Below, piece after piece: positions 32,971-42,086 of a DNA stretch of 64,000 nt. Numbering within the stretch: position 1 is the first letter of the stretch; each line of letters begins with the position of its first letter. The position numbers were made by a program, and so were the translations under genes. This DNA is from Pyronema omphalodes (lineage: Eukaryota > Ascomycota > Pezizomycetes > Pezizales > Pyronemataceae), in NCBI GenBank assembly GCA_024516155.1, contig JAJJXM010000039.1, positions 124,001-188,000 on the forward strand. The letters run 5' to 3'. The notes below the pieces were generated by a model. It worked only from the letters and a program-made list of their open reading frames with translations. It was not told the DNA's origin and did not search any database.

Positions 32971-34761
32971 GTACATCCAAAAATAGGGCAGACGTCACAA
33001 AGCCATTTCCCGCGTCAACTTCTACCTCATGCGTCAGTGCCATTGCGGCGTCAATTGCTGAGCGTTCTGGGCGCCCGCCAATCTGGTCTTTATGCAGGAT
33101 GTCGTGCAACTGCGCCATGAGGCTGAGCCGGGTCTCCATGAGTGTTTCTATCACCTTCCCCAAGCAGTTGAGTAAGGCAATCGGGTGGTACGCCTTTATG
33201 GCGCTGTAGTCCGGTTTGTTTGGTTGAGGTATCACCACCGTCGTGGCCTCTCGCCAGCTCCGAGGATGATTCCCTTTCGTTCTTAAGGTTGACTACAGGG
33301 CGTTGACAACTTCGCGAACTGCATTGTACGCCGTCCTAAGGCACGCAAACTTGATGGAGTCCGGGCCGGGGGATTTCTTAGGGGAGGATGGTATGATAGC
33401 GGTACGAATTTTCTCGGAGGAGAATGTTTTCCAGGGGAGTTGGGGGTTGGGTCGTGAGGTGCGTGTGGGGGGGGGGGCAGCTGGGGCGGAGGGAATAACG
33501 CTTGTAAGGCCTCTACCTTACTGTCGAAGTCGACGTATATCTTGTCCATTGCTATTACCGGTCTCTTGATCGGTGGTGTTAATTGAGCGCGGCGCGGGTT
33601 TGTATATCAGAAGGCCGCCCATCTGTCTGGTCCTTCCACCACGGCTAGGTATTCCTTCGACATGGAGTCCTTTACATGACGGACTTTCCTGTGGTCGGCG
33701 TTTCGAGACCGTTTGTATTCGGCGAGGTGTTCAGGAAGGCGGGTCTGTTTCCATCTCCTCCTGGCACAGGTCATGTCTTCACGTGTCAGGCGTACCTCCT
33801 CCGTCCAGCATCTCTTCAACCACGGGGTCGGGGTAAGGATAGGTGTTGATATCGTGGCGGCGGTTTGGATAGAGTCGCAAAGGAGGGCTGCCCATTCGTC
33901 GAGGTTCTCGGCGGGGGGGTTGGCTGGAAGGTGGGACCACCGGGGGTAGGAAGCGTCGGTGAGAGGTTGCAATTGTGCGGTGAAGGTCTCCCAGTTTGCC
34001 TTGCGCCAGTCTAGTCGTGTAGTGTTGCCACTGGTGTTGTGGTGGTCTGGGTGTGACGAGTTGATGTGGAAACGGATGACCTCGTCCTCCGATCGCGTGG
34101 CAATGCTGTCGTCGATGGCCGAAGGAAAAATTTCCCTTGCTATCGCCGGGGCTGCCAGAGTCAGGTCGAGGACAGAAGAGCCCGATCCGTCTCGATAGTG
34201 GTACGTAGGGACGTCCGGGACGTTTACCAGTTGCCAGTGATGGTCTTCCATTAGTTCCACCAGCACGTCTGCTGTCGCTGGTCTGCGTGCACGGGAGTTC
34301 CACAGAGGGTGGTGGGAAATGAGGTCCCCTGTGATCACGCAACGGTGGGGGAGAGTGAGGGGCGTAAGGGAGCGGGGGACGGTATATAATTTTGTTTGGG
34401 GGTCTTTTTTCTTATAGATATTTACGTGGTAAAAGCAGGGAATGAGTGTGGTGCTGACCTCGAGTACCTGGATGACAGGATTTCCGCTGAGGTCCGGTCT
34501 TGGTGTGACTCGAACATGTGGGTTGAGGCGAGAGATATATGCAGCAGTGCAATTGACTTTGTGGTGCCGGGGGGGAGAAGTAACAAAAGGAAATCTGGAT
34601 GTGTGATTGCGTTGGGGATCTTTGACGTTAATCTCTTGTACCATCAATATGTCTATTTTGGATCCTGCTGAGTTTGGCAGTGTCGTTAGTCCGGTGGCAC
34701 TACGATTCGTGTTATGTGACACGATGCGAACGGTCGCTGCTGATGAGTCGTATCTGTTCAT
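32971..34761 (-). pseudogene. L2 LINE ORF2, endonuclease and start of RT
   Basis: The endonuclease frame (34761-33607, 384 codons) is clean: MNRYDSSAATVRIVSHNTN, ILMVQEINVKD, VITGDLISHHPLWNS (Ile where L1 has Asn in GDLNSHH, a likely inactivating change) and SVLDLTLA. RT follows in other frames: MVIPQPNKPDYSAIKAYHPI, IALLNCLGKVIE, DQIGGRPERSAIDAAMAL and SALFLDV at the junction with C. The frame is lost between 33607 and 33240. Confidence 0.87.
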
Positions 34762-36037
34762 CAGCGGTCATGGTGGTGTCGGCGATGGGGTTTATTTCGG
34801 CGGGGATGGCATCGAGGGATGTTGTCTCCGGGCGAGTCTTCTGCCAGGCTTCCCTGACGACGTTCACTTTGATGGGGCAGCGGTTGCTGTATGCGGCATG
34901 GTGAATGACTGTGTGCCCAGCGGTGACACAATTGACACACTTGTAGAGGGTGTGTTGACATTGGCGGCCCTGGATTGTGGGACACTGGCTGCACTGGTGA
35001 TATTCGGTGGGGTGAGGGGCGGCGCATATCGCGGAAGCGGGACCATTATCAGCTAGGCAGATTGCATGGTGATGTCCAAATTTCTAGCACCTGCGGTATT
35101 GGTCAATGGGACGGGCGGTGAAGAATTCTGTCACCTTGCGTTGTTCGAATGATTGTTATTCCGGAGTTCAGCTTCGGCGTTCAAGCACCGGTGCGTCCAG
35201 TACTCGGCTTCGCTAAGGGGGGGGCATGTTTTGAGGGTAAATCGAGAGGGCCGTTAACTGGCTGGGTATCGGGGCTGGGGGTCTCAAGGGGCTGGGGGAT
35301 GTGGAGACGGCGGTGGGGGACACGGCGGTTGCTTTTCCTTTCGGTAGGAGGGACGGGGCGAGGAGTTGGACAGCATCATGGATGGATTGGAGGAAGGACT
35401 GGTTCTTGTTGATTGTCTTGAACGCTTTGTTGATTCTGTCGTTCGTTGTCTGGTCGGCGTGACGAAACATGTCCGCAGTGGTAGCAAGATTGTGGTGGAG
35501 GATGTCGATGGATTGAGCGAGGGCGTCGACCATGGGACGTGCGGGGTTGATCGGGGCGATATCGTGTTGGAGTCGTTTAACACTTCGAGAAACCGGGGTG
35601 GAGTCTTCGGCGATGTGGGTGATAGTATGTGCAGTGGAGGCGGCGAGCCGTGTTTTTTGTTTTCCTGTTGTTTGTTGGATGGAGTATTTTGGGTCATTGT
35701 TGCTCAGTTGATTGGTGGTGTCGAAGTTTTCAGGGAGCTGGTTTTTTGTTATGGGGTGTTTTGGGTGGGCGGTGGTGGCGTTGGGGGCAGTTGGCATTGG
35801 GGAGCTGTGTCGAGGAGACGCGTCGTCGTCGCTGGAATCCTTGATGACGCCAGAGCACGTGTCTGCGTGCATCTCAACGTCGGACGCGCTGGACTCAAGC
35901 GGCTCCGCGTTAGCGTGTTTTCCCTTCGCGGGCGCCCGAGGGGGTTCCTTATCGGAGGGAGAGGTGGTTTCTCCACAAAGGTGGATCGGGTAGGCATCCG
36001 AGTTTCGGAATAAGTTTGTTTGTGTAGAGGCGAACAA
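34738..36037 (-). pseudogene. L2 LINE ORF1, Gag-like protein
   Basis: The N-terminal 275 codons (36037-35213) are clean, with an acidic patch and a helical region (VDALAQSIDILHHNLATTAD, MFRHADQTTNDRINKAFKTI). The C-terminal part in a shifted frame has three Cys/His fingers like L1, but partly damaged. The product would bind LINE RNA. No ATG is obvious at the start; the frame begins with TTG and runs upstream towards the 5' UTR. Confidence 0.78.
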
Positions 36038-36270
36038 TCCACGTTGGAATTGATGATTTTCGTGCTTGTGGGGTTATGGTGTTGATGGAACCGGTTCGCG
36101 GGGCTTTTCTCAGGGGACGGAAAAACTCTTTCTCGCTGAAGACTCCACGAAAAAGAGAGGGCCTGGTCTGGAAAAGCTGCGAATAGGTAAGTTGAGGCTG
36201 CCGAACATTCAATCTTGCGATTTCCGTGTCGTTGTTGAGAAGGCAGGGGGGGGGGTTGCTCTTTGCTGGG
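36038..36270 (-). other. L2 5' end
   Basis: This is the 5' UTR of L2, sharing SPEKSPANRF-coding sequence (~36110) and the poly-C start (G-run at 36247-36255) with L1. The match to L1 stops near 36270. Confidence 0.7.
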
Positions 36271-36869
36271 TATCTGCTCGATACCGGCCAGGGTCATGCG
36301 TGTCGGTCGAAATAAAGGATAGGACAGAGCGTCAAGGTATGCCGAACGGAAGTTCGAGGGACACGCTGGACAGGGCCGGGGGGACAGGACTTGGCAGGGC
36401 TCCAGTAGCCGAACGGCAGGCAAGGACCGAAGTGCACAATGAACGGTCGGCACACGCAAACAGGGACAAGCACAAGGACAAGAGTGATGTGAGTCCACGA
36501 GAGAGAGAAGACTGAATTCCTATGAAGGAAGACAGGACAAGGACAAGACGTTTGATGAAGAACTCCAACCACGGGCAGGCAAGCCTCCTTATGTACAGAA
36601 AGTGGCCAGCACTCTTGGTGGGCCGTCAAGCAACATCGCTACATGGTCTTCGTTTTCCCTTTTTCCATCGTCCAGCTAGTATCGTGCGACGCCACAGCCC
36701 TCACGGCTCATGATACGTCATCCATCATCAAGTCAATCTTCAAGTCCATCATCAACACGGCACGGCACACAACAACAACCCAACGGCAACACAACAACAA
36801 CACAACAGCAACGCGACAACAACACAACCACAACACAACGATCCGGCTCGTCAGCCGTGTGCCGTGACA
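36271..36869 (-). repeat. B2: family-B 5' LTR plus short leader
   Basis: A ~577-bp LTR (36293-36869) matching the split B1 LTR, starting (minus strand) TGTCACGGCACACGGCTGACG, followed by ~22 bases of leader before L2. It is inserted in a Copia gene: the reading frame on the right ends TRSTIPFD at 36870. The flanking TCAAA (36870-36874) would be one TSD copy; the other must be beyond L2, outside the window. Confidence 0.65.
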
Positions 36870-38530
36870 TCAAAAGGGATAGTCGAGCGAGTGGTCGACA
36901 TTCGTATAACAGACTGACGTTGTTTGGCGAGGACATATGGTTCGCAGTGATCAGGCATATCAGGCCCCGAGATGTTTTTGTTGCCCAGAAGATGTTTTAG
37001 GGATGCGAAATGCAGATGTCCGAGTCTCCGATGCCATGTAACGGCAGAGTTCGAGGTCTGAGCTTGGGGAAACTGTCGATTCAATACTCGAAGAGTCTGT
37101 TTATCAGGTCAAGGTCATTCCAGGGGACACTTTTCGGGGAGCGGTGTCGGAGCAGGTATAAAGGTTTGTGGTTTGGTCGCAGGTGTAGACGTAACACGCC
37201 CCGAGCATGTGGTGACTAAAACAGTAGAACCATCTTGAGTCCAGCGGTAAAGGTCATCTTGCATTGTAGCGTAAATGACGGTTGTGTCCGTAGTGTCAGA
37301 GATAACACAGCATTATTCAACATTCTGTGGTCCAGCCAGATTGTCAACTAAGGGAATAGAGAATAAAGAGAACAGAAAAACAGGAACAAGTAGGGCTGTA
37401 ACAGAGTGGCAGTTGGACAGACAGATCGTGCCTGTGTGGAAGCGCTGAGCGTAGAATAGTCACCCAGTCTGATAGAAACTGGACGGCAGAAACGGGTGAG
37501 GAGGGTGACAAACAGAGAGCAGATGTTGCACAAGTGGTGAGTAGCTCCGTAGTCGATTATCCAAATGGAGTCAGCTGAGGAGGCGGAATGCGCTGAAAGC
37601 AGGACATCCGCTGAGCGCGTAGTCAACACAGGGAGTCAAAGAGCCAAGGTCATCATCATCTTGAGTGGCAACATTTGCACGTCCTGATGCCTTGGAGTCA
37701 TCTCCTTTGCACGCTGGCCATTTTTCCGGATAGCACAGTCAAGGGCAATATGCCCTTTCTCACCACAATGATGACACTAAGATCAGTTTGTTGTTTGAGG
37801 GACCGGAGTTGTCGTTGTCAGATCGTTTTCGCTTGTTTCCATCATTATAGTTGTTTTAGTATTATTGTTGTTAAGTTTCTGGAAACAGTCCTGGTGTTGT
37901 GGTGTTTCTTGAGCACTGTGTGCACCATCATCTACCTTTCCCAATCGCGGCACTGAAGGCCTCACCAAGGGAGCCAACGCCATGGGCGTTGTGCATTCCT
38001 AGGGTGGTATTGTAGGCAAAGATCCAATGAGTAAGCGCATCCAGGGTGAGAACTTGGTTTTTCCAGTTGTGGGCGTAGGAGAGAGTATTGGCTGGCATGT
38101 TAGTGATAAATGATCACCTGGGGCTTCTCGGTAATGGCACTCGCCGTGTTGGCAAGTGGTAGTCGTATTACCTGTAAGCGAGGCAATCCAGGAGTCCATT
38201 GTTGCATTTGTATTTGGTGTGCACTGACTCAACTGGGCTCGGAGATTTCGTTGACCACCACGGTCCTGTGAGTTGTTGAACTTGAGTTCGAGGGCACGCC
38301 AGATCTCCGGAGCTGTTTCAGTGGAGAAATGTGCTCTTGAATCAATTGACTTGTCAATTGGATGACCATAAGACGTGCTTCCTTGGCCTTGTTGTTCCAA
38401 GTTTTTCTGCTGCCGGCATGACCTGGAAAGGGTTTGATACCAAGCACAATATTTGACGCCGCGATGGAGTTGATGGGGAAGAATCCTTATCCTCCAGTCG
38501 AGTAGATTCCCGAGGTGAGGTTCACGAAGC
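36870..38530 (-). pseudogene. Ty1/Copia gag-protease-GAG_pre-integrase remnant
   Basis: On the minus strand: a Copia gag region (WNNKAKEARLMVIQLTSQLI at ~38400, APEIWRALELKFNNSQDRGG at ~38300), a zinc knuckle CHHCGEKGHIALDC near 37770, a protease site SIWIIDYGATHHLC near 37560 (DYG in place of DSG), and a GAG-pre-integrase block TWHRRLGHLHFASLKHLLGN near 37030. Domain order (gag, knuckle, protease, pre-integrase) is that of Copia, not gypsy. B2 cuts it before the integrase. I could not find its LTR. Frameshifts are many. Confidence 0.82.
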
Positions 38531-38811
38531 TCGCCCCTTTCTCAGAATTCACATATATCTCAGTCATGAAACAGGAAGGCCGAATGTCAAGGAGGATTCA
38601 ACAAAGATGAAAGATTAAGAATTCAGCAATCAATAAGAAGGAATGGAAGATAAATGTTGAGCGAAACGAAACGCAGGAGGACTCATACCCTGTCGGAAGG
38701 ACGACCAGGCACGAGGAGAAAACGGTTGTAGATGGAGAACTAGAAACAGATAATGTATTGAGTGAAGTACAATATCCACCGAAAGCACAGCAGGCTAAGG
38801 CCACATTGGTA
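38531..38811 (-). other. Copia leader or flank, no gene seen
   Basis: This stretch may be the leader or LTR of the Copia remnant, but no LTR ends or tRNA-primer site could be recognised. A short minus-strand frame (38804-38598) has no known motif. Confidence 0.3.
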
Positions 38812-39447
38812 CGCTACGGCCGTTTGGTGCAAACGGTCTCAAAACGGTCGGATCATGGAGCAACCATTATGGTTTTGTGCTGAGATAGTGTTTGGTTGGG
38901 ACACCGTCTGTTCCCACGCAGAGACCCCTGTCGCCCCATCAAAATCTTCAACGCTGCTGCACATTTTCACAGTGAAGACTTCCTTCCCCAATGTACAGAT
39001 GAATTTCCGGTCCCAACAATGCCGCCGAAGAGTACGAAGAGAGGCAGGAACCGTGACGCAAATCTAAAACGTGCTGACAGGGATCCTGCAGACTTGGAGA
39101 GCTCGGCGTTGACGGGCATTTAGCATTTCGCGCGTAAAAATGTCTCCAGTGCGAATGGAGGTGTCGACAGGCGTCTTAAAAGGTAGCAGCGTGCGTACAA
39201 GGCGAGAATAATGGTGATTTTACGTCGTTTTAGTTGTAATTTTTTGCTCTGTGCGATGGCTTCTTCCGGAGTCATTTTTTTTCGGTGGTTGTGTGGCGTC
39301 TTGTCAGTTGCATCGGTTGCAAACGGTGCTACGGTGCTGGCGAGGTCCTTTTGCAACCGTTTGCAACCGCTAAATGAAACGGTTGGTGCCAAACCAAAAA
39401 CCCCCAACCGTTTGCAAAACGGTCAACCTCTCGCAAACGGACATTTT
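38812..39447. repeat. Stretch bounded by repeated CAAACGG/CCGTTTG motifs
   Basis: The motif CCGTTTG or CAAACGG(T) is clustered at both ends (38820-38855 and 39317-39447) in both orientations. This could be the subterminal repeat pattern of a small DNA transposon of ~630 bp, but I could not define clear terminal inverted repeats or a target duplication. Inside is a short plus-strand frame starting MPPKSTKRGRNRDANLKRAD (39021-39123), which looks like a basic N-terminus and has no continuation. Confidence 0.35.
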
Positions 39448-39977
39448 ACTAGTAAACCCTAACATCCATTGGCGAACCATATGCGGCCTAACATAGCACC
39501 GACCAACTCCAACCCACACCGGCCTTGTGCGCCACTTCAACAGAAATGTCCACCAGCATTCTCCTCTCGTCAGCCATAGGCACTGCACTCAGTGTAGCTG
39601 TTCGAGACAAAATCTGCAGCATCAATATCCATTGTATTGTTAGCACACGTGTTTTTCTCACAAATGCAAATTTACACAGGGAGGGATATTCACGGGAGAA
39701 CAAATATGGGATAGAGGGAGAATACATTGCACTTGCGGTTCTTCCGTTCAGAGTTCACAGTCGCAAATGTTCCTGTGTCTTCTCCCAAGCCAGAAACATT
39801 GGTCCGATGTGCCACTTCGAAGGAAATCAAACACCGGTTGTAAACACTGTTGCAAGTCCGGCTATGAACATTGATTAAGACCAAACGAAACCCCCCCTTA
39901 TATCCTCGACACACACCGCACGACACCACACTCATCACTAAAGAGCCACGCAGTTTTTCCCACGATTCTTGCACGTA
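39448..39977. other. Unassigned DNA
   Basis: Short frames exist on both strands (39525-39878 plus, 39974-39690 minus) but none has a recognisable motif. It lies downstream of the minus-strand ORF interrupted by A4. Confidence 0.3.
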
Positions 39978-40110
39978 CTACCCAACAACACCACTCGATA
40001 CCCTGATGTGGCGCCACGTGTTCCCAATAGACCAGGCGGTATTCGATGCTCTGCCCCTACAAGCCTCCATTGCACGCTCAGCAACATTCATCCAATAATC
40101 CTGGGACCAC
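39978..40110 (-). pseudogene. Unrecognised ORF, C-terminal part, separated by A4
   Basis: This is the downstream half of a minus-strand ORF interrupted by A4. It encodes WSQDYWMNVAERAMEACRGR, then ASNTAWSIGNTWRHIRVSSG and a TAG stop at 39978. Joined to 47796-47981 (counting CCTGC once) the frame is uninterrupted for about 105 codons. I do not recognise the protein. Confidence 0.55.
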
Positions 40111-40115
40111 CCTGC

Positions 40116-40910
40116 TGTCACAACGCTCCCGTGACATGCTCCTGGCCTCCGCCGTCACCACCGCAGGGCTATGGGTGATCGTCATCACCCTAGCAACCTG
40201 TACGCTGTCATGAAGTAAGGGATAGGGTTAGGGCAAGGGGCTGGGCCCCTTGCCGAGGATTATTCATATGTTCGGAGTTATTTCTTATTTGGATTTCTTT
40301 AGGTATACTGGCGGCTAGGAAATTGTTGGGAATCTTTTACTTCTCTCTTTTGGTATGCTACTCTTCTTACTATTTGGAATCACGGCGGTTAGCCAGGAAG
40401 TTATCTCTTTCGGGATGTACTCTTTCTTGCTATTTGGAATCACGGCGGTTAGCCGGTAGTTATCTCTTTTGGTATGTACTCTTTCCTTGTTATTATTATT
40501 GGAGATTATGGCGGTTAGTTATCTTGATCTTCTTATTTGGAATTACGGCGGTTGGCAAATGTTGGGGAATGTGGGTCATGTATGTAGTATCACGGCGGTT
40601 AGCATTGGAAGCATTCTCCGCAGGCGGAGAATGCTGAGTCACGAGTCATGAAGGAACAAGTATAAGAGGAGGAAATTTGTATGTAGTTTATTTCTTCACG
40701 CAATCAAGTTTTCTATTTCCCACAATCCTATCTACAAAAGTTCCCTTGTGATTTCCCATCTTTCCAAACGCACCTGTGATTTCCCAGCCCACAAACCCTT
40801 GCCCATTCCCAACAGTTTACCAGCCTTACCTAACCCGCCGCCCGCACTTCCTCGCCGCCGGAACCCCCGCGCTGCCTGTCGTCAGTAACCGTGGATACGG
40901 ATTTCTGATA
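40116..40910 (+). repeat. 5' LTR of A4
   Basis: A 795-bp LTR. Differences from its 3' partner (787 bp) are mostly single-base gains and losses. It contains G-tract 40219-40240, a 10-bp inverted repeat (arms GGCAAGGGGC, 40232-40254), six ACGGCGG-type motifs and the promoter region. Confidence 0.96.
40611..40668 (+). promoter_or_regulatory. A4 LTR promoter region
   Basis: A perfect palindrome (40611-40634; arms GCATTCTCCGC, spacer AG) is followed at once by TGAGTCA (40635-40641), a Gcn4/AP-1 type site, and TATAAGAG (40661-40668). The downstream sequence has ATG TAG, a minimal upstream ORF, about 20 bases after the TATA box. Confidence 0.55.
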
Positions 40911-40914
40911 TTTG

Positions 40915-42086
40915 ATTGCGTCCTGTGTACGACACCCAACGCGGAGCGAGGACCCAGAAAAAACCAGAAGACCCAGACAAAACCAGAAGACCCAGAAAAC
41001 CCAGAAGAAGGCGCACACAGTGGCGTCCTTTCAGCTAAAGGAGCTCGGAGAACATATCGAACAAGAACCGACCGGATCGGCAAGCCCAGTGACCCCCGAA
41101 CAACCATCCAGACCACAGACCCCCGAATCACACCGAAACTCCCCCATACCTCTACCGACGACCCTGCGGAAATGGCGACCCCGGCAGGATTGGGACTTGT
41201 CACTCCGGTCACGATGACCCAGGAGCAGTTGAACCAGATCCTCATTCAACTCCATCGCCCCACGACAACCAGTAACCCCAAGGTGGAGGACCCGGAGCTG
41301 TACTACGGTGAACGGACCAAGCTGAGGGCATTCCTGACGCAATGCGAACTGAAGTTCAATTGTGAAGGGAATAGATTCGACACCGAACAGAAAAAGGTGG
41401 AACTATGCGAGCTCCCGCTGTAGAGGTAACGCTTTGGGCATGGATCGAGCCGTCCATCAAGGAGGGGGAAAAAGCGTATACACGACCTGGGAGACCTTTA
41501 AGACTGCTGTCAGTAGGGCTTTCGGGGAAGCCGACTCAAAAAGAAGTAGCAAGAAGAAAGTTTAAGATGATCAGGCAGGGCGCGCGATCCGCCGCTGCAT
41601 ACTGGGCCGAATTTCAAAGGATCAAATCCGATTTAAGCTATAATGACGAGACCTAATCGATCAATTCAGTGATGGACTAAACACAGACGTCCAACGACAG
41701 TTGGCACTCCTTGACGAACGACCAACGGATCCTCACGGAGTTCGCCAACAAGGCCATAGCGTTAGACAACCGACTATTCAACTTTCCGAACCCTGAGGAC
41801 TCGATATGAACCTCAATTCTATCACCACCCCCATCTTAAGGGGCAGGGACACGACTCTCGACTCTCCGACCCCGAACCAATGGAATTAGATTCCACTCGT
41901 CGACCGAAACCAAGGGATAGGACGGAGGAGGATAGGCGGAAGCGGAATAACGAATGTTTTAACTGTGGGAAGGTGGGACACTACGCTGCGAAGTGCCCAA
42001 GTAAGAAATTATTCAGAGCAGCGGAAACTACATTGGTAGACGAGGGACTCGGTGAGACGTCGGGAAAAGAGAATCCCCAGGAATAA
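40915..42086 (+). pseudogene. gag: A4 gag
   Basis: Same protein as A2 gag, but shifted near 41020, 41400, 41450, 41655 and 41790. The first in-frame ATG of the core is at 41172 (MATPAGLG). The C-terminal 68 codons (41880-42086) are clean and carry the knuckle CFNCGKVGHYAAKC. The stop is TAA at 42084-42086. Confidence 0.88.
42062..42068 (+). promoter_or_regulatory. Candidate -1 frameshift heptamer at the gag-pol junction of A4
   Basis: G_GGA_AAA in the gag frame, 15 bases before the gag stop; slippage would give GGG AAA AGA GAA and enter the pol frame. In A4 an extra C near 42135 puts the later pol sequence back in the gag frame; A2 and A5 lack that C. Confidence 0.6.

Larger units (their letters stand above)
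21981..36270 (-). mobile_element. L2: Tad1-like LINE split by C and B1
   Basis: L2 reads on the minus strand from its poly-C 5' end (about 36270) through ORF1 and ORF2 to 32971. It is then interrupted by C and resumes at 22089-21981, where B1 interrupts it. Removing C (22090-32970) and one copy of GTACA gives a continuous RT frame through LFLDVRGAFDNVSSARLLA, the catalytic RT motif A. The rest of L2 must lie beyond B1, outside the window. Confidence 0.88.

Noticed and set aside
36755..36869. CAACAA-rich stretch bounded by CACGGCACAC and GTGTGCCGTG as a separate inverted-repeat element
   Set aside because: The same sequence is the start of the B1 LTR (21823-21940), so it is LTR sequence rather than an independent transposon.
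40219..40240. TTAGGG-like tract as an interstitial telomere
   Set aside because: Only one TTAGGG unit within a G-rich motif that is part of every LTR; not a telomere repeat array.
40116..40910. LTR repeats as a CRISPR array
   Set aside because: The repeat motif is ~12 bases with degenerate, similar spacers, is inside LTRs and repeats in every copy; no cas genes; eukaryotic context.
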